Origin: Pseudeuparius sepicola
Taxonomy: Eukaryota > Arthropoda > Insecta > Coleoptera > Anthribidae
Length of the DNA stretch: 64,000 nt
Direction: 5' to 3'
Assembly: GCA_963920635.1 (NCBI GenBank)
Contig: OY987305.1
Coordinates: 19,740,876 to 19,804,875, forward strand
Below are positions 23,622 to 34,470 of the stretch, one piece after another. The position numbers and the translations under genes are program-made. Below the pieces are notes generated by a model that had not been told where the DNA came from, searched no databases, and saw only the letters and a list, made by a program, of their open reading frames with translations. Numbering within the stretch: the stretch's first letter is position 1; each line of letters starts with the position of its first letter.

Positions 23622-24070
23622 GTAAGTACATTTTTTATGACCGTTGAATAATTTGTTCATTGTAAAGGTGATTTTGAAAAAGAAATAAGGTTTATTTATT
23701 ACTCACCATGACTAATAACTATGACAAGAAGGTCAATCCTTATGAGAGCACTTAAAATGCCCCACAAAGTATCTCATAGGCGGTAGTATTTGGATGGGGT
23801 AATTATTTCATGGCCTGCTATGATTTTTTAAAATAGCGAATTTTCGAGAAACGCTATTAGCAATTTTTTCGTGGTGATTGATATGAAGTCTATATACCAC
23901 TGGGTAAAATGGGTATTTAGTTATAGCGGCTGGAATAAGCAATGTAATTGCATTTATAAATCTATTTGTGTTACTTGGGTTGGGGATAACCCCATAGATG
24001 CTAATCATGGTATTAATATAATTGTATTAGATGGTAATATCTATGGGTTGAGACTTGTGTTTCTCCACAG
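23622..24070 (+). other. Last intron of the ABHD17 gene
   Basis: 449 bp, from GTAAGT to CTCCACAG. It contains at about 23811-23880 one arm (CATGGCCTGCTATGATTTTT ... CGCTATTAGCAATTTTTTCG) related to the foldback at 50741-51300, so a decayed transposon arm lies inside the intron. The rest is AT-rich. Confidence 0.8.
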
Positions 24071-24154
24071 GGAGCGGGTCACAACGATGTAGAACTGTAC
24101 TCAGTGTATCTAGAGAGGCTTAAGCAATTTGTAATGGTCGAGCTGGACAACTGA
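24071..24154 (+). CDS. ABHD17: ABHD17-type hydrolase, terminal coding exon and stop
   Basis: Joined in phase 0 to the previous exon, the reading is [20 protein letters not shown], then VMVELDN and TGA. GAGHND contains the catalytic histidine of the alpha/beta-hydrolase triad, and YLERLKQF is the conserved final helix of ABHD17 proteins. The two exons together give 72 residues, about a quarter of the ~290-residue family length. The protein ends a few residues after the helix, as usual in the family. Codon use and the preserved frame indicate a gene under selection. Confidence 0.9.
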   Translation, partial: GAGHNDVELYSVYLERLKQFVMVELDN

Positions 24155-24693
24155 CAACTACTGAATGGCGAGGACGTCACATTCAGCTCGGGCACATCTA
24201 GCTCAGTGGGCGAGAAGCTGCTATAGCCCACAGGAATGGGGATGGCCGTGCCTGGCAAGTCCCCCTCATCTCGTCGCCATGTCAAATTGCAGGCCCTAGC
24301 GACAATATGCCGAAGTGTACCACCAGTGTGTATCACCGTCTGCCACTGTCTGCTGTTGGAGACGACTTGTTAACGATGGCTCGTACTTTTTTTACTGTAT
24401 ATATACTGTTAAATCGTGGAGGAGACAATCTGAAGCAAAGTGATGCAATACTACAAGTAGCGTATTCGATAATGTACATGGAAATCCTGGCGAGTGTACA
24501 TAAAGTTTTAATGTGTCGTGTGCAATTTTGTTAGATAAGTTTTCTTCTTTTAAATCGCTGTGAAGTAACTGTAGCAGTATTTACTGGACTCACTATTCCT
24601 ATTCGATTGTGTATATGGTATGTTTTGTATAACTACTTCAACAAATGAGATTTTTTTTTTCATGAATGAGGATATTACAATCAAAAAATATTA
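24155..24693 (+). other. Probable ABHD17 3' untranslated region
   Basis: The sequence after the stop is less AT-rich than its surroundings as far as about 24530, as expected for transcribed 3' UTR. No AATAAA lies in this part; the nearest candidates are AATAAA within the MITE near 24780, ATTAAA near 25213 and AATAAA near 25517. The end of the transcript cannot be placed from sequence alone. Confidence 0.45.
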
Positions 24694-24876
24694 TACAAGG
24701 TGTTTCACAACATGTAGAACCCACTTCAGGAGTGGATAGGCACATCAAGAAAAAAATTCATAGTCATATAAACATCATAATAAAGATTTTTCAGGTTTAA
24801 GTACAAATAATTATAGGAACTTGATGTGGCCTATCCATTCCCGAAGTGGATACTTCATGTCATGAAAAATCCTGTA
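24694..24876. mobile_element. Palindromic MITE, 183 bp, TA target
   Basis: TACAAGGTGTTTCACAACAT at the left pairs with ATGTCATGAAAAATCCTGTA at the right. The interior pairs through CCACTTCAGGAGTGGATAGG and CCTATCCATTCCCGAAGTGG, and CACATCAAG with CTTGATGTG. TA flanks both sides. It lies in the 3' region of the ABHD17 gene and carries an AATAAA near its centre, so it may supply or disturb polyadenylation. Confidence 0.8.
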
Positions 24877-26144
24877 TACTGAGATGGGTAAAAACAAATA
24901 ATTGTACCCGTTTTATTATTTTATTTCCGCCCTGTGCATGAAGAGTAAAATTAATCATCGGTTTTGAGAATAAGTTTTTGAAAAGTTATTATGTATTTTA
25001 TATTTTTCAAACAAATGGAGATATTTAAACCAAATTTCATACTTGGATAATATGCCGTAAGATGTGGTAATATCAAGATTGTTAATTCAGCATAAAATCT
25101 ACTATAAACTAGAAGCTTTTACTCTATCATACAAAAACTTTCTTATGATTTTTTGTATCCTACAATTCCATAAGAAATGTAACTGTATTCACAAATGTGT
25201 TAAAAATTCAAATTAAAGTAACTTTTAATTTTAATCAGAGTAAAATGAACTGGTTTTCCTCCACTAAGTTGACTAGAAGAACTTGCTTTAGTTTCACCGA
25301 TGAACTGTTTTTCCCTTGAAATTATGAGATATGTAAAAGTATGAGATACCTCAAAAGTAATATCAATTTTAAATTGAAACTAGTCTTTTGCCGAATTAAT
25401 GACACTGAAACTGACCTACAATTTGCCCTGAGAAATGTTATTCCTTTTTGGTAGTTAAAAGATATTTCATCGTTTCATTGAAAATAATTATTAGTCTTTG
25501 TTAAAAGTCGGGCACAAATAAAAGAAACAGTTTACAAAAAATATCAAAATGATGCCACAAGGCATGTGCTGATTGGTCACTTTCTTTTGAAAGCAAAAAA
25601 CACAATTTTTATGCTTCCTCTGCTTCCAAGCCGCTTTCCGTCAATGTTAATAATCTTCACGATTTATAATCACAAAATAGCTTGCATGCAAACCCACGCG
25701 CTTTCACATGGTTACTGTGTAGGATATTTGATATTACCACACTTTATGTCAACTGGTTTTTGAGGTTAAATTATCACTGCCTCTTTTTTTAGCCAAGGGT
25801 GTCAGCAGACCCACCCGCGATTATGTCTTCTTAAAGTGTTTTTCTTTATACAAGGTTTTTAATAATAAAATAAATTTTACACTTTAATATAAGCTAATTA
25901 AATATTTCATTTATCTTTGTACAATAAATAAATTATTTTGTTTATTCACTAGAGTCTAAGCGACTCATTGCTCGCAACCTCCTATCTCCCAGTAAAGTTA
26001 TTGTTAAGCGGTAGTAATTTTTTAATTACATAATTACATTTTTTAATAGAAAACCAAATTTTATTAAACTTCTTTTTTTTAGTTTCTTAGTTTATTCATA
26101 TGAACCGTTTCTTATGTATGACAATTTTTAAATTGATTTTGGTA
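24877..26144. other. AT-rich DNA downstream of ABHD17
   Basis: No gene or complete repeat is supported. Possible alternative polyadenylation signals occur near 25213 and 25517. The rest is A/T-rich with short open frames only. Confidence 0.4.
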
Positions 26145-27656
26145 TACACTGTGTCCCGGATAAGAATGAACAGCATGGGGATATTGCAAACGGTGAGAGA
26201 TAGAGCAACGGTTAAATGGGGAAAAAGTTGCGCAATTTCGAGGTCAATAAAATGGCACAAACAGATTTCTAATATCTTTTTTCGTTTTTGAGTTATTTTG
26301 AAAAAAGTAAAATTTTGCGTTTTCGATTTTATTTTTTTCTGAAGTTGTTATGACAGATAGAAAAAAAAGAAAAACACTTTCTTGTGGCAATTTTTAACGG
26401 GCTTTAAGATGGCGTTTTTAGATTTGTTCTACAACGTTTCGTTTTTGAGAAACCATCTTCAACTTTATTTTTTTAAATACGGACCTGGATTTTTTTTTTG
26501 CAGATTTTGAAAGCACTTTTCATTGCAAATACCATGATGTATGACACGAAATATTTTTAAAATGTTTTGAGACAATTATACTGATTATTCCTTTTTTCCA
26601 TTCATTTTTTTTCTATTGCGGCCCTGTATTTAATAATAAGAACTCTAATTATTAATCAGTATTGACAACAATTTATATACAGTTTATTTTTACTTCGAAA
26701 ACTTAATATTTTTAAATACGGCCCTGTCTGGTAAGTGTTTTTCTCTGTTGTTGTACAGCAAACAGTGTCGCATTGTGTTTTGGAGTAAATTCTTAGCTTT
26801 TTCTAATTGTCAGAAGAAAGCTTTAAGCCAGCGAAATCAATAACTTTTGCTATTTATTAATTGCAACAATATATTCGTTCGGCCTCTATACTATTTCTGT
26901 GACGCAAGATATAACATGCTGACATGTTAAATTTGTCCCCATTTGCAAAAGCACCCTCCATTTCTAATGATACAAATTGTTAACTAAATGATACAGTGGG
27001 AGTTATGACAAATGACAAGGGGTTGGTTTCGTTGTTTCAAAGCCTTCTAGGTGGGGGTTTTTATTTATTTTTTATCGCATGTGACTGTTATTAGTCTTTG
27101 CCGTCCTTTTTTTGGTTCTCCAATAATCGAAAGATAAGTTGTAAGTTAAATTGTTGACAATAGTGATTAATATTTAGACATCTTATTATTAAATACAGGG
27201 CCGCATTAGAGAAAAATGAATGGAAAAAAGGGAATTTTCAGAATAATTGTCTCAAAACAATTTAAAAATATTTCGTGTCATACATCATGGTATTTGCAAT
27301 GAAAAGTGCTTTCAAAATCTGCAAAAAAAATCCAGGTCCGTATTTAAAAAAGTAAAGTTGAATATGGTTTCTCAAAAACGAAACGTTGTAGAACAAATCT
27401 AAAAACGCCATCTTAAAGCCCATTAAAAAGTGCCACAAGAAAGTGTTTATCTTTTTTTATATCTGTGATAACAACTTCAGAAAAAAATAAAATCGAAAAC
27501 GCAAAATTTTACTTTTTTCAAAATATCTCAAAAACCAAAAAGATATTAGAAATCTGTTTGTGCCATTTTATTGACCTCGAAATTGCGCAACTTTTTCCCC
27601 ATTCTCACCGTTTGCAATATCCCCATGCTGTTCATTCTTATCCGGGACACAGTGTA
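26145..27656. mobile_element. Foldback element with ~500-bp arms, TACACTGTGTCCCGG ends
   Basis: TACACTGTGTCCCGGATAAG at 26145 is the complement of CTTATCCGGGACACAGTGTA ending at 27656. TA occurs on both sides. The arms match for about 500 bp (to roughly 26650 and from roughly 27180), through CATGGGGATATTGCAAACGG, GTGCCATTTTATTGACCTCG and the block around ACATCATGGTATTTGCAATG. The ~520-bp spacer has no recognisable transposase. Same architecture as the mariner-type foldbacks at 8878 and 37544. Confidence 0.85.
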
Positions 27657-28504
27657 TAGAGTGTTTCATACCTAAATACAATAATTTTAACCACATGTGG
27701 AGAAAATTGAGTTTAATACGGATCCACAATTTAAAAAAAATAAAAGTCAATAATAAAGCCAGAATTTTTTTTTAAGGAAGCTATTTTTTTAAAGACTATA
27801 ACGACGCCACTGGCAAGGAAACGAAAGGGCCTGCATAGCAACAGAACATGCAGTCGCGAAGGCTCGAGGCGGTGCAGGGAGGGGGGAGACAGCCGGCCGG
27901 CCGGCCGGCGAGACGGAAGTGTGGAAGAATACCAGTCAGTCAGTGGGTCAAGCGTGGTTGGGTGACAGACGTCGCGTCGCGAATTGCCGGACCGCCCGGA
28001 CCAGACGGCTCGAAAAAGGCTTACTCAACTCGATTATCTTTTGGACTGTAGGTAACGTTGTGAACGCGACCAGGAAGCTCGCGTACCGACCTCTGGAGCA
28101 ATTTTGTGATAATATGGCAAGTGCGAATGTGAGTGGCGAGGAGGATAGTTTTTAAACCACCTTTCATTTGCTATCAGCGATTATTATCCTAAAGGATAAC
28201 AAAAGGATAGAAAAAGGTGGGCACATTTAGATAAATCAGTAGATACCTTGAAAAGTAAAAATTTTCTTTGCCTGGCGCCGCGATCTGGCAACGTCGAAGG
28301 AAGACCTGAAACCAGTTTGCGTCTCCCTCTCGCCTTGGGTATGCATCTACCCGATAATAAAACTGAGCGGCTCGTTAGGGGAAATATTAAAATTATTTAA
28401 TTATTTCTAAAATATTTCCGAAAAAAAATATTTTTTCGATTTTTCTTATTTATACACTGAGTATGTGGTTAAAATTATTGTATTTGGGTCTGAAACACCC
28501 TGTA
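27657..28504. mobile_element. TIR element enclosing a GC-rich segment
   Basis: TAGAGTGTTTCATACCTAAA at 27657 is inverted at the right as GGTCTGAAACACCCTGTA (to 28504); the arms match for ~45 bp (ATACAATAATTTTAACCACAT). TA flanks both sides; the left TA is the same dinucleotide that ends the neighbouring foldback. The interior (27800-28160) is strikingly GC- and CpG-rich against the AT-rich surroundings, including four GGCC repeats (CCGGCCGGCCGGCCGGCG). Confidence 0.7.
27840..28155 (+). other. Possible captured promoter/first exon (MASAN start)
   Basis: This CpG-rich segment looks like the 5' end of a housekeeping-type gene rather than a transposon. At 28114 an ATG opens the short reading MASANVSGEEDSF followed by TAA. 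After the fifth codon the sequence AAT|GTGAGTG is a good splice donor, so a first coding exon MASAN with a long GC-rich leader is plausible. I cannot name the gene. It lies between the arms of an 848-bp TIR element. That suggests transduplication (a transposon that picked up a gene start), although a real promoter flanked by two half-elements is also possible. Confidence 0.35.
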
Positions 28505-29617
28505 TAAGGGATAGTCAGAAACCTACAAAACATGGTACCTAGAGGATCAAATTGAAATTATCTTTAATAACTTTTTTTTAGAAATGTTCACAAGTTAACA
28601 GCTTATTTTTGAGTTTCACTACTGTAGTTTTTATAATGCCAGTTATTTGAGTTGGCAGTTCTATTGCGTTTGCCAGCTTATAGCGAAGGCTTTTATAGAG
28701 AGTAGCAGTAGAGAAAATGCCGTTACTAACTATACAGTCCTCTTTTTTAAGTCAAGAAGATTTTCAGTAATTCCAAATAAATATATGTACCCAAAACAGA
28801 AGATACTTTAAAATCTAAATTTAGAAAACCTCTGAGTCAGTTATAGTAGCTAATTAAACCGATTTTTTACCATAAGTTGATCATATTTATTGTCCATAAA
28901 CAAAAAGAAGAAGAGGAAGAAAAAGTTGATCATATTTATGTAGTAAACCTATTTAATTTGCATTGCTTATTTTATAAACTTTGTTTTTCTCTTCCGCTAA
29001 TCACTACAATAACACAACAAGTGAAGACTGTTGTTAATGTTATTTATTTGATTTTATATGTAGCATGTTGTTTTATTAAACAATATAATTACAATGAACT
29101 TTTATAATATAACTTGAGGAAATAGTCCATATCTTGAAGTGGAGTGGGAGAATGCAACGATAAGGGTAAAAACTTACAGTCACGGCTCCAAAAACACAGT
29201 TTTTTAATATCAACTGTACAAGGTGGGCCAAATTGGACACTTTTAAAGGGAAACTCCTATTTTTAACGGAGATAGACGTAAACTGATATTGGTGTCAGGC
29301 TCATTTTTTATGATATACTTAATGGCGAAAACTGCAAATCGATATCTGTCACCGTTCTTGAGTTACAGGGCGTTATTCGATAATGTGCGTTTTCGAAAAG
29401 TGTCCGTAACTTTTTCGGGTCGAAAATTTTGCGTTCTGTAAAAACATTCCTAAAGCACTTTTTTACGTAGAATCCAATGCTGCTACTACATTTTTTTTTC
29501 AAGTCAATGGTTTAAAAGTTACCGATGAAAACATTTATTTTTTGAATGGAACCCCCTATATATTTTTGCATTTTTTAATAGAGCAAAAAATTACCATTCC
29601 AAAAATATATAACACTT
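28505..29617. other. AT-rich DNA with unpaired transposon ends
   Basis: No gene. A terminus TACAAGGTGGGCCAAATTGG at 29217 starts a ~340-bp stretch that ends near 29565 with GGAACCCCCTATATA. The two ends do not pair, so this looks like truncated or joined pieces of two elements. Confidence 0.4.
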
Positions 29618-31557
29618 CGTCGTCGAGCGTGTAATATCTCCAATGTGAAAAAAATCAAAATTTTCAGGAAAGCCAAAAAACTTGTCATTGTTAAATTATA
29701 TCATATCTAAAATACTTTAATGCATAGTATATTGTAAAAAAATTAAACAAACTAATTAATTAAGGTGTGATACCAGTAGAAGGTAAATAAAGACAAAAAA
29801 CTGATTTTTTAGTCACATTGGAGGAATTGTATTCTTGTCCAATAGCACATTGTTGGTATTTTTCAGGCTTGTAAATAGCAATAATCTAAGAAGATATGTA
29901 TTTTTTAATAATGAAAAAATACGTTTCACTTACCTATACCTACAAATTATGGAGCTATTGAAAAACAAACAAGAATCTCGGAAAATGGCCATGAACCTAC
30001 GAAGGCCTGGAAGTGACATTCGCCATTTTTTTCTATTTCTGCTTCTAAAATTTCGACTTATAAGTCGAAACTTTAAAATTTCGAAATATTGACCCAAAAT
30101 TTCGATTTATAACTCAAGGCACAGAATAGCCACCGTAATGGCTATTCTGTGCTCGAAGCTTTAAAGTTTCTACTAACTAATATTTCGACTTATAACTCGA
30201 AACTTTAAAGCTTAAACTTATATGTCGAAATATTGATGGTCAATATTTCGACTTATAATCAAAACTTTAAAGCTTCGAGTTATAAGTCGAAATTTTAAAG
30301 TTTCGACTTATAAGTCAAAATTTTAGGAGCGGATCTAGAAAAAAAGGCGAGTGTCCCTTCCAGGCCTTCCTATATGAACCCCATTATCTAGTTCATCTTT
30401 TCAAATTGAGCCCGACTTTAAACGGTAATTAATCCATTGTAGGACACTGTGGATCTTCTTTCTCAGTTTTAAATTAATCTAAAATAAATGAAGAACGCAG
30501 TATACTTCATAATTTATCTGAACGATCTTATCAGGTGGGTGAAAAATTACGTAAAAGTTGGGCTCCATTTGACATATTTGACAAGATGCGACTCTCTGTA
30601 TTCTGGATTCTGGTCTTCTCTGTGATAGTATGTAACAGGAGGGAGTTCTGGGAATAATTTCCACCATCGATGGGAATAAATTCCAACAATATAAGAAATT
30701 ATTAACGCAATACATATTTACTACAAAACATTATCCTCGGCCTTACTTTCCACCACTGAATAAAGGAATATGTTTACTCAATGCGTCCACCTAATATACA
30801 TGTGATCCAAATGTAACACGGGAACATTCTTTTTATAGATCAAAGTGAAAATTAGATTTTCAAAATTGTATTTTAGCGAAACATTACCTACGCCCATGCC
30901 TTGAATAAATATTAATATTACTGTTTGTGTTTTGGTAGGGAAATTATTAAAGTGTTTATTAAAAATTATAAATGATTTTTTAAATTATGGTCAAATAGGT
31001 ATAAAGCGTGGGCCAACTGGCAAATGAGACAGTACCTATATTCTGTAGGTTCATACAATCACATAATAAGGTATTAAAATTTACAATGTGCAAGTAGGTA
31101 CCTACTTAAAACTATTTAAAAAATTCTACATTCTACAAATATTTGGCGCAGTTATTTAAACATTTTTTTTTTAACTTTAAAACTCAAGCACTAAAATTAA
31201 ATGTACCTAACTATCAAAACACTGAGATTATAAATTTTACACGAAGATTAGCTCCGATGTACTGAATCGAAGTATCAAAATATATCCAATGTGACAGCCA
31301 GACGTCACATCGGAGATATTCTTAGAAGGGGTAATATCAACGATGTTACATAAATGCACATAAGAGATATTTTTGTCTCATTCTGCAGTACCGAGGCACA
31401 TTAGAGATGTTAATATCAGGTATAGGTAGGGGTAAATACTATTATTTCACATTGTAGGTATTCTATATAGACGCGCAATGTTAAAATGAACCTAAATGTG
31501 TCAAAACCCGAATTTGGCCCTAATTGTCACATTGGAGGTATTACACGCTCGACGACG
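29618..31557. mobile_element. CGTCGTCGAGCG element, copy 1, with 4-bp TSD
   Basis: CGTCGTCGAGCGTGTAATA at 29618 is inverted at the right as TATTACACGCTCGACGACG (to 31557). The tetranucleotide ACTT flanks both ends. The motif CACATYGGAGRTATT recurs near the ends: 29633-29647 (complement), 29814, about 31280 (complement), 31306, 31357, 31397, 31448 and 31528. This looks like a set of subterminal transposase-binding sites. No transposase coding is present. A second, larger copy lies in opposite orientation at 42567-45859. A 369-bp MITE interrupts this copy at 30001-30369. Superfamily unknown to me. Confidence 0.75.
30001..30369. mobile_element. MITE with array of AAGTCGAAA palindromes
   Basis: GAAGGCCTGGAAGTGACATT at the left and its imperfect complement CCCTTCCAGGCCTTC at the right bound a 369-bp insert that is absent from the second copy of the host element. 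There the sequence runs straight through the ATGGCCATGAACC / GAACCCCATTATCTA region. The interior is a series of about eight TTTCGACTTATAAGTCGAAA-type palindromes, in both orientations, plus a strong hairpin at about 30118-30152 (GCACAGAATAGCCA ... TGGCTATTCTGTGC). Confidence 0.75.
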
Positions 31558-31802
31558 ACTTATTGGTTTACATAAGTAGTTATCAATTAATTACTAATAA
31601 CTTTTATGATTTTATGTTTAAAATTGGAAGCGCGCCCTTTTAACAAGTAGGCTTTGGATGGTGAGACAATGAAACAATCTTGGAAGAATGCGGACTGCTA
31701 CCTGTCAAATTTTGTCTTCTGCAGCAAAATAATTATTGATAATTTTTGTTATCATTTGGTCCACTTGGGTTTAGTGAATGTGATAACAGTTTCTTGGAGA
31801 AG

Positions 31803-32743
31803 TACAGGGTGATTGGGTCATGATGTAAAAAAAATTAACCACACAGTAACAGGAGGCCTACTAAAAAGGAAAATGTGAAAAAAAAATGTTTTCCGAAGTC
31901 AAGGGGGAAATCAACCTTAATACCCGAGTAACTCGGTGGTTGGGTATGCATGCTATGATGCCACTTGTGCACACCGCACAGAAACCCACTTATTGCCATC
32001 AGCTGTTCGGGCGAACTACCGCCAGGTCCGCCAGCGGTGAATCACCAGTACCGAATCGAAGGTAGAGGGAAGTACACATTCGTCTCTACTCGTCGATACT
32101 CACCATGCTCATGCTCCCACATAACTTGGTGTACTGCCTGCTACACGAGAAAATTGCTACCAGTACAATCTTATGGAAATATTCCGTCATGGATTGGCAA
32201 TTTTATTATACGCTAGTGGGCTTATTACTGTACCATAACAGATTTCTTACACAGGGGGCTGCTAAGTTCTGACGCTCACTGACAGAATAAACTTGTGTGT
32301 TTAGTCTGTGTAGTCAAGTTGCTTGTGGCATTTTATGCACAGTTTTAATTCATGCTTAACACATTTTTGGATTTACAAAAGAAGAAAAGGATTTACATTG
32401 GAAAATCAAAAAGGTCATGAATTAACATGGACCATGATGTTTTCTCGCTACAAGAGAAAAATATTTACCTGAAAAATTAAAAACCACAAAAAAATATAGA
32501 TCTAGAATTTTCTCAATATTTCTATATTTTTTAAATTTTTGTGACACATGTTGTGTAGTTGGCAACTGCGCCAGCCTAGACATGCGAGCTTACCAGCTGA
32601 CTAGGGAAGCGCCATTAAAATGCACACATATGTTTTTATATTTTTTTGTTGACTTCAGATTTTTTTAATTTCAGATTCATATTAAGCTATTTTTTTTTCC
32701 ACTGTGGTTAAATTTTTTTACATCATGACTGAATCATCCTGTA
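31803..32743. mobile_element. TIR element, TACAGGGTGATT ends, GC-rich core
   Basis: TACAGGGTGATTGGGTCATG (31803) and CATGACTGAATCATCCTGTA (to 32743) are inverted, followed inward by TTAACCACA/TGTGGTTAA. The insertion site is TA. The segment 31960-32170 has higher GC than the arms and an 83-codon open frame (31965-32213) with no similarity I recognise. As with 27657-28504, it may be foreign sequence carried by the element. Confidence 0.7.
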
Positions 32744-33553
32744 TATGCTAGAAATATTGTTGTTAGTAGGGGATCAATGCAACAAGCACATAGTATATTA
32801 TGCTATTATCTGCATTTGGTGTAAAATTCAAATATTGAAGACTGATTTAAAGCAATGGACAGTAATACAACTACGAACTTAATAAATAACTAATTAGCAT
32901 TATAAAAAGTACATTAGGTAATTAACGTAACTAGATTAACTTCTACTATTTTTCTTTTTATTTTATTTGTAGCATATTGGATTAATGAAAACCATACAGG
33001 GTGAATCATAATTATTCATAACTATCCTTCACCCTTTCATCATTGTTCTCGTCTTTTAAAAAAATTATTTTTAATTCCTCCAAATGAATGAAGATATTTA
33101 AACCTAATTTGGTATGCAATATAGGTGTAGTCCCTCTACAAAAAAGTACAAGGGTTTTGCAAAGACTGATATTCATTTTATATTGTACTTTGGCCATATA
33201 GTCACTGTAGAGTCAGCACATCAACTGTGGGGACACCTGGAGCTGGCTCGCTATGAAAGGTATCCCCAAAATGTTTTGGAACACCTCGAAATCAAAATTG
33301 AAAAATAGCCCATGCAATAAATAACTCTAAACAAATTCAAAAGATTTGGCAAATATTGTTTCAAGATTTGTGGCAAACGAGGGGAAAAATATGATTATGT
33401 GAAGATATAACATTTCATGGTTTCCTAGGAACTCACGCGCCCAAGTTGCGAAACAAGCAGTCCAGGCGTGAAGACAGTAGTTTTCTATAATTCACCATTT
33501 TCAAATTGCACGAAACAGAATTCAGGACAATGCTTTTCATTTCACATACGATA
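32744..33553. other. AT-rich gap with a single MITE end
   Basis: A terminus TACAGGGTGAATCATAATTA at about 32995 begins a truncated TIR element with no matching end. No gene is seen. Confidence 0.4.
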
Positions 33554-34470
33554 TACATGGTGTTTCACTTTTAACGCCAAAAATTTTGACAATCGATAGC
33601 ACTCTACAAAATAATGGTATTTTGTAGTATACCCTTTCTCTCGTTTGGACTTTATTATCTAGTGCAAGTGTAAATTCGAAGATATACTCGTAGTATCCAG
33701 ATGCTAAACTGAAACTTCTATTAATGCCATACAGAACCAGAAAAAAAAAAGGATCACTCGTGAATAAAACTTTAATAACTTTTAATAAATAAAGAAAAAC
33801 GCTGACATTACAATTGTCCATTAAAACTACAAAACGTGTTCAAAATGCAATCCCATATTTTCTATGCACATCTGACACCTGCTAATTAAGCTATTTATTG
33901 CTCTTCAAATTAAAAGTGGATTTTGCCGAAGAGTATCTCAGTTTAATTGAATTCTTTCCATTAGTTCTTCCACGGTATTTACTGGTGAACTATAAACTCT
34001 GTCTCTAATAAATCCCCAAATAAAATAATCTATAAAGGATTTAAGTCCGGAGATCTAGATGGCCAATGAACAGGACCTACACCAGGAGCTGGATTAGCCT
34101 GCTGTGGAGAAATGTGTCCAATCCATCGTTGTGGAAAATGTTCTTGCAACCACTGCCTTCTCTGTAGACCAAAATGTGCTATTGCCCCATCCATCTGGAT
34201 CCACATCAAGGGAATCGTCTTCCAACAAATCAACAAAAAAATCTTTATTTAAAAATGCAAGGAACAACTGTGAATTTAGTCGATGGGGCAAAACGTGGTC
34301 CAGAAGGTATGCCATCAATAATTGTAATGTCACTGTTTTTCTTTATTTATTAAAAGTTATTAAAGTTTTATTCATGGAGTGATGTTTTTTTTCTGGTTCT
34401 GTATGGCGTTAATAGAAGTTTCAGTTTAGCATCTGGACACTAATAGTATCACTTGCACACGACAATAAAA
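33554..34470 (-). mobile_element. Mariner-type element with transposase relic, right end lost
   Basis: The left end is TACATGGTGTTTCAC at 33554 after TA. Inverted arms pair 33671-33824 with about 34312-34460 (ATTGTAATGTCA..., CTTTATTTATTAAAAGTTAT, CTGGTTCTGTATGGC). The right arm stops matching near 34470, so the right terminus is deleted. Between the arms lies a transposase fragment on the minus strand. Confidence 0.7.
33930..34333 (-). pseudogene. Mariner-type transposase fragment
   Basis: Minus-strand translation gives, in three successive frames, LPHRLNSQLFLAFLNKDF and LLEDDSLDV. Next come MWIQMDGAIAHFGLQRRQWL and HFPQRWIGH, then GPVHWPSRSPDLNPL, then DYFIWGFIRDRVYSSPVNTV and EELMERIQLN. 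The aspartates of MDGA and SPDLNPLDY are two of the three catalytic carboxylates of mariner-type transposases. Two frameshifts and a 12-residue insertion between RWIGH and GPVHW make it non-functional. The N-terminal DNA-binding half is missing. The protein is the same type as the fragment at 9546-9834 but not a close copy. Confidence 0.85.
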
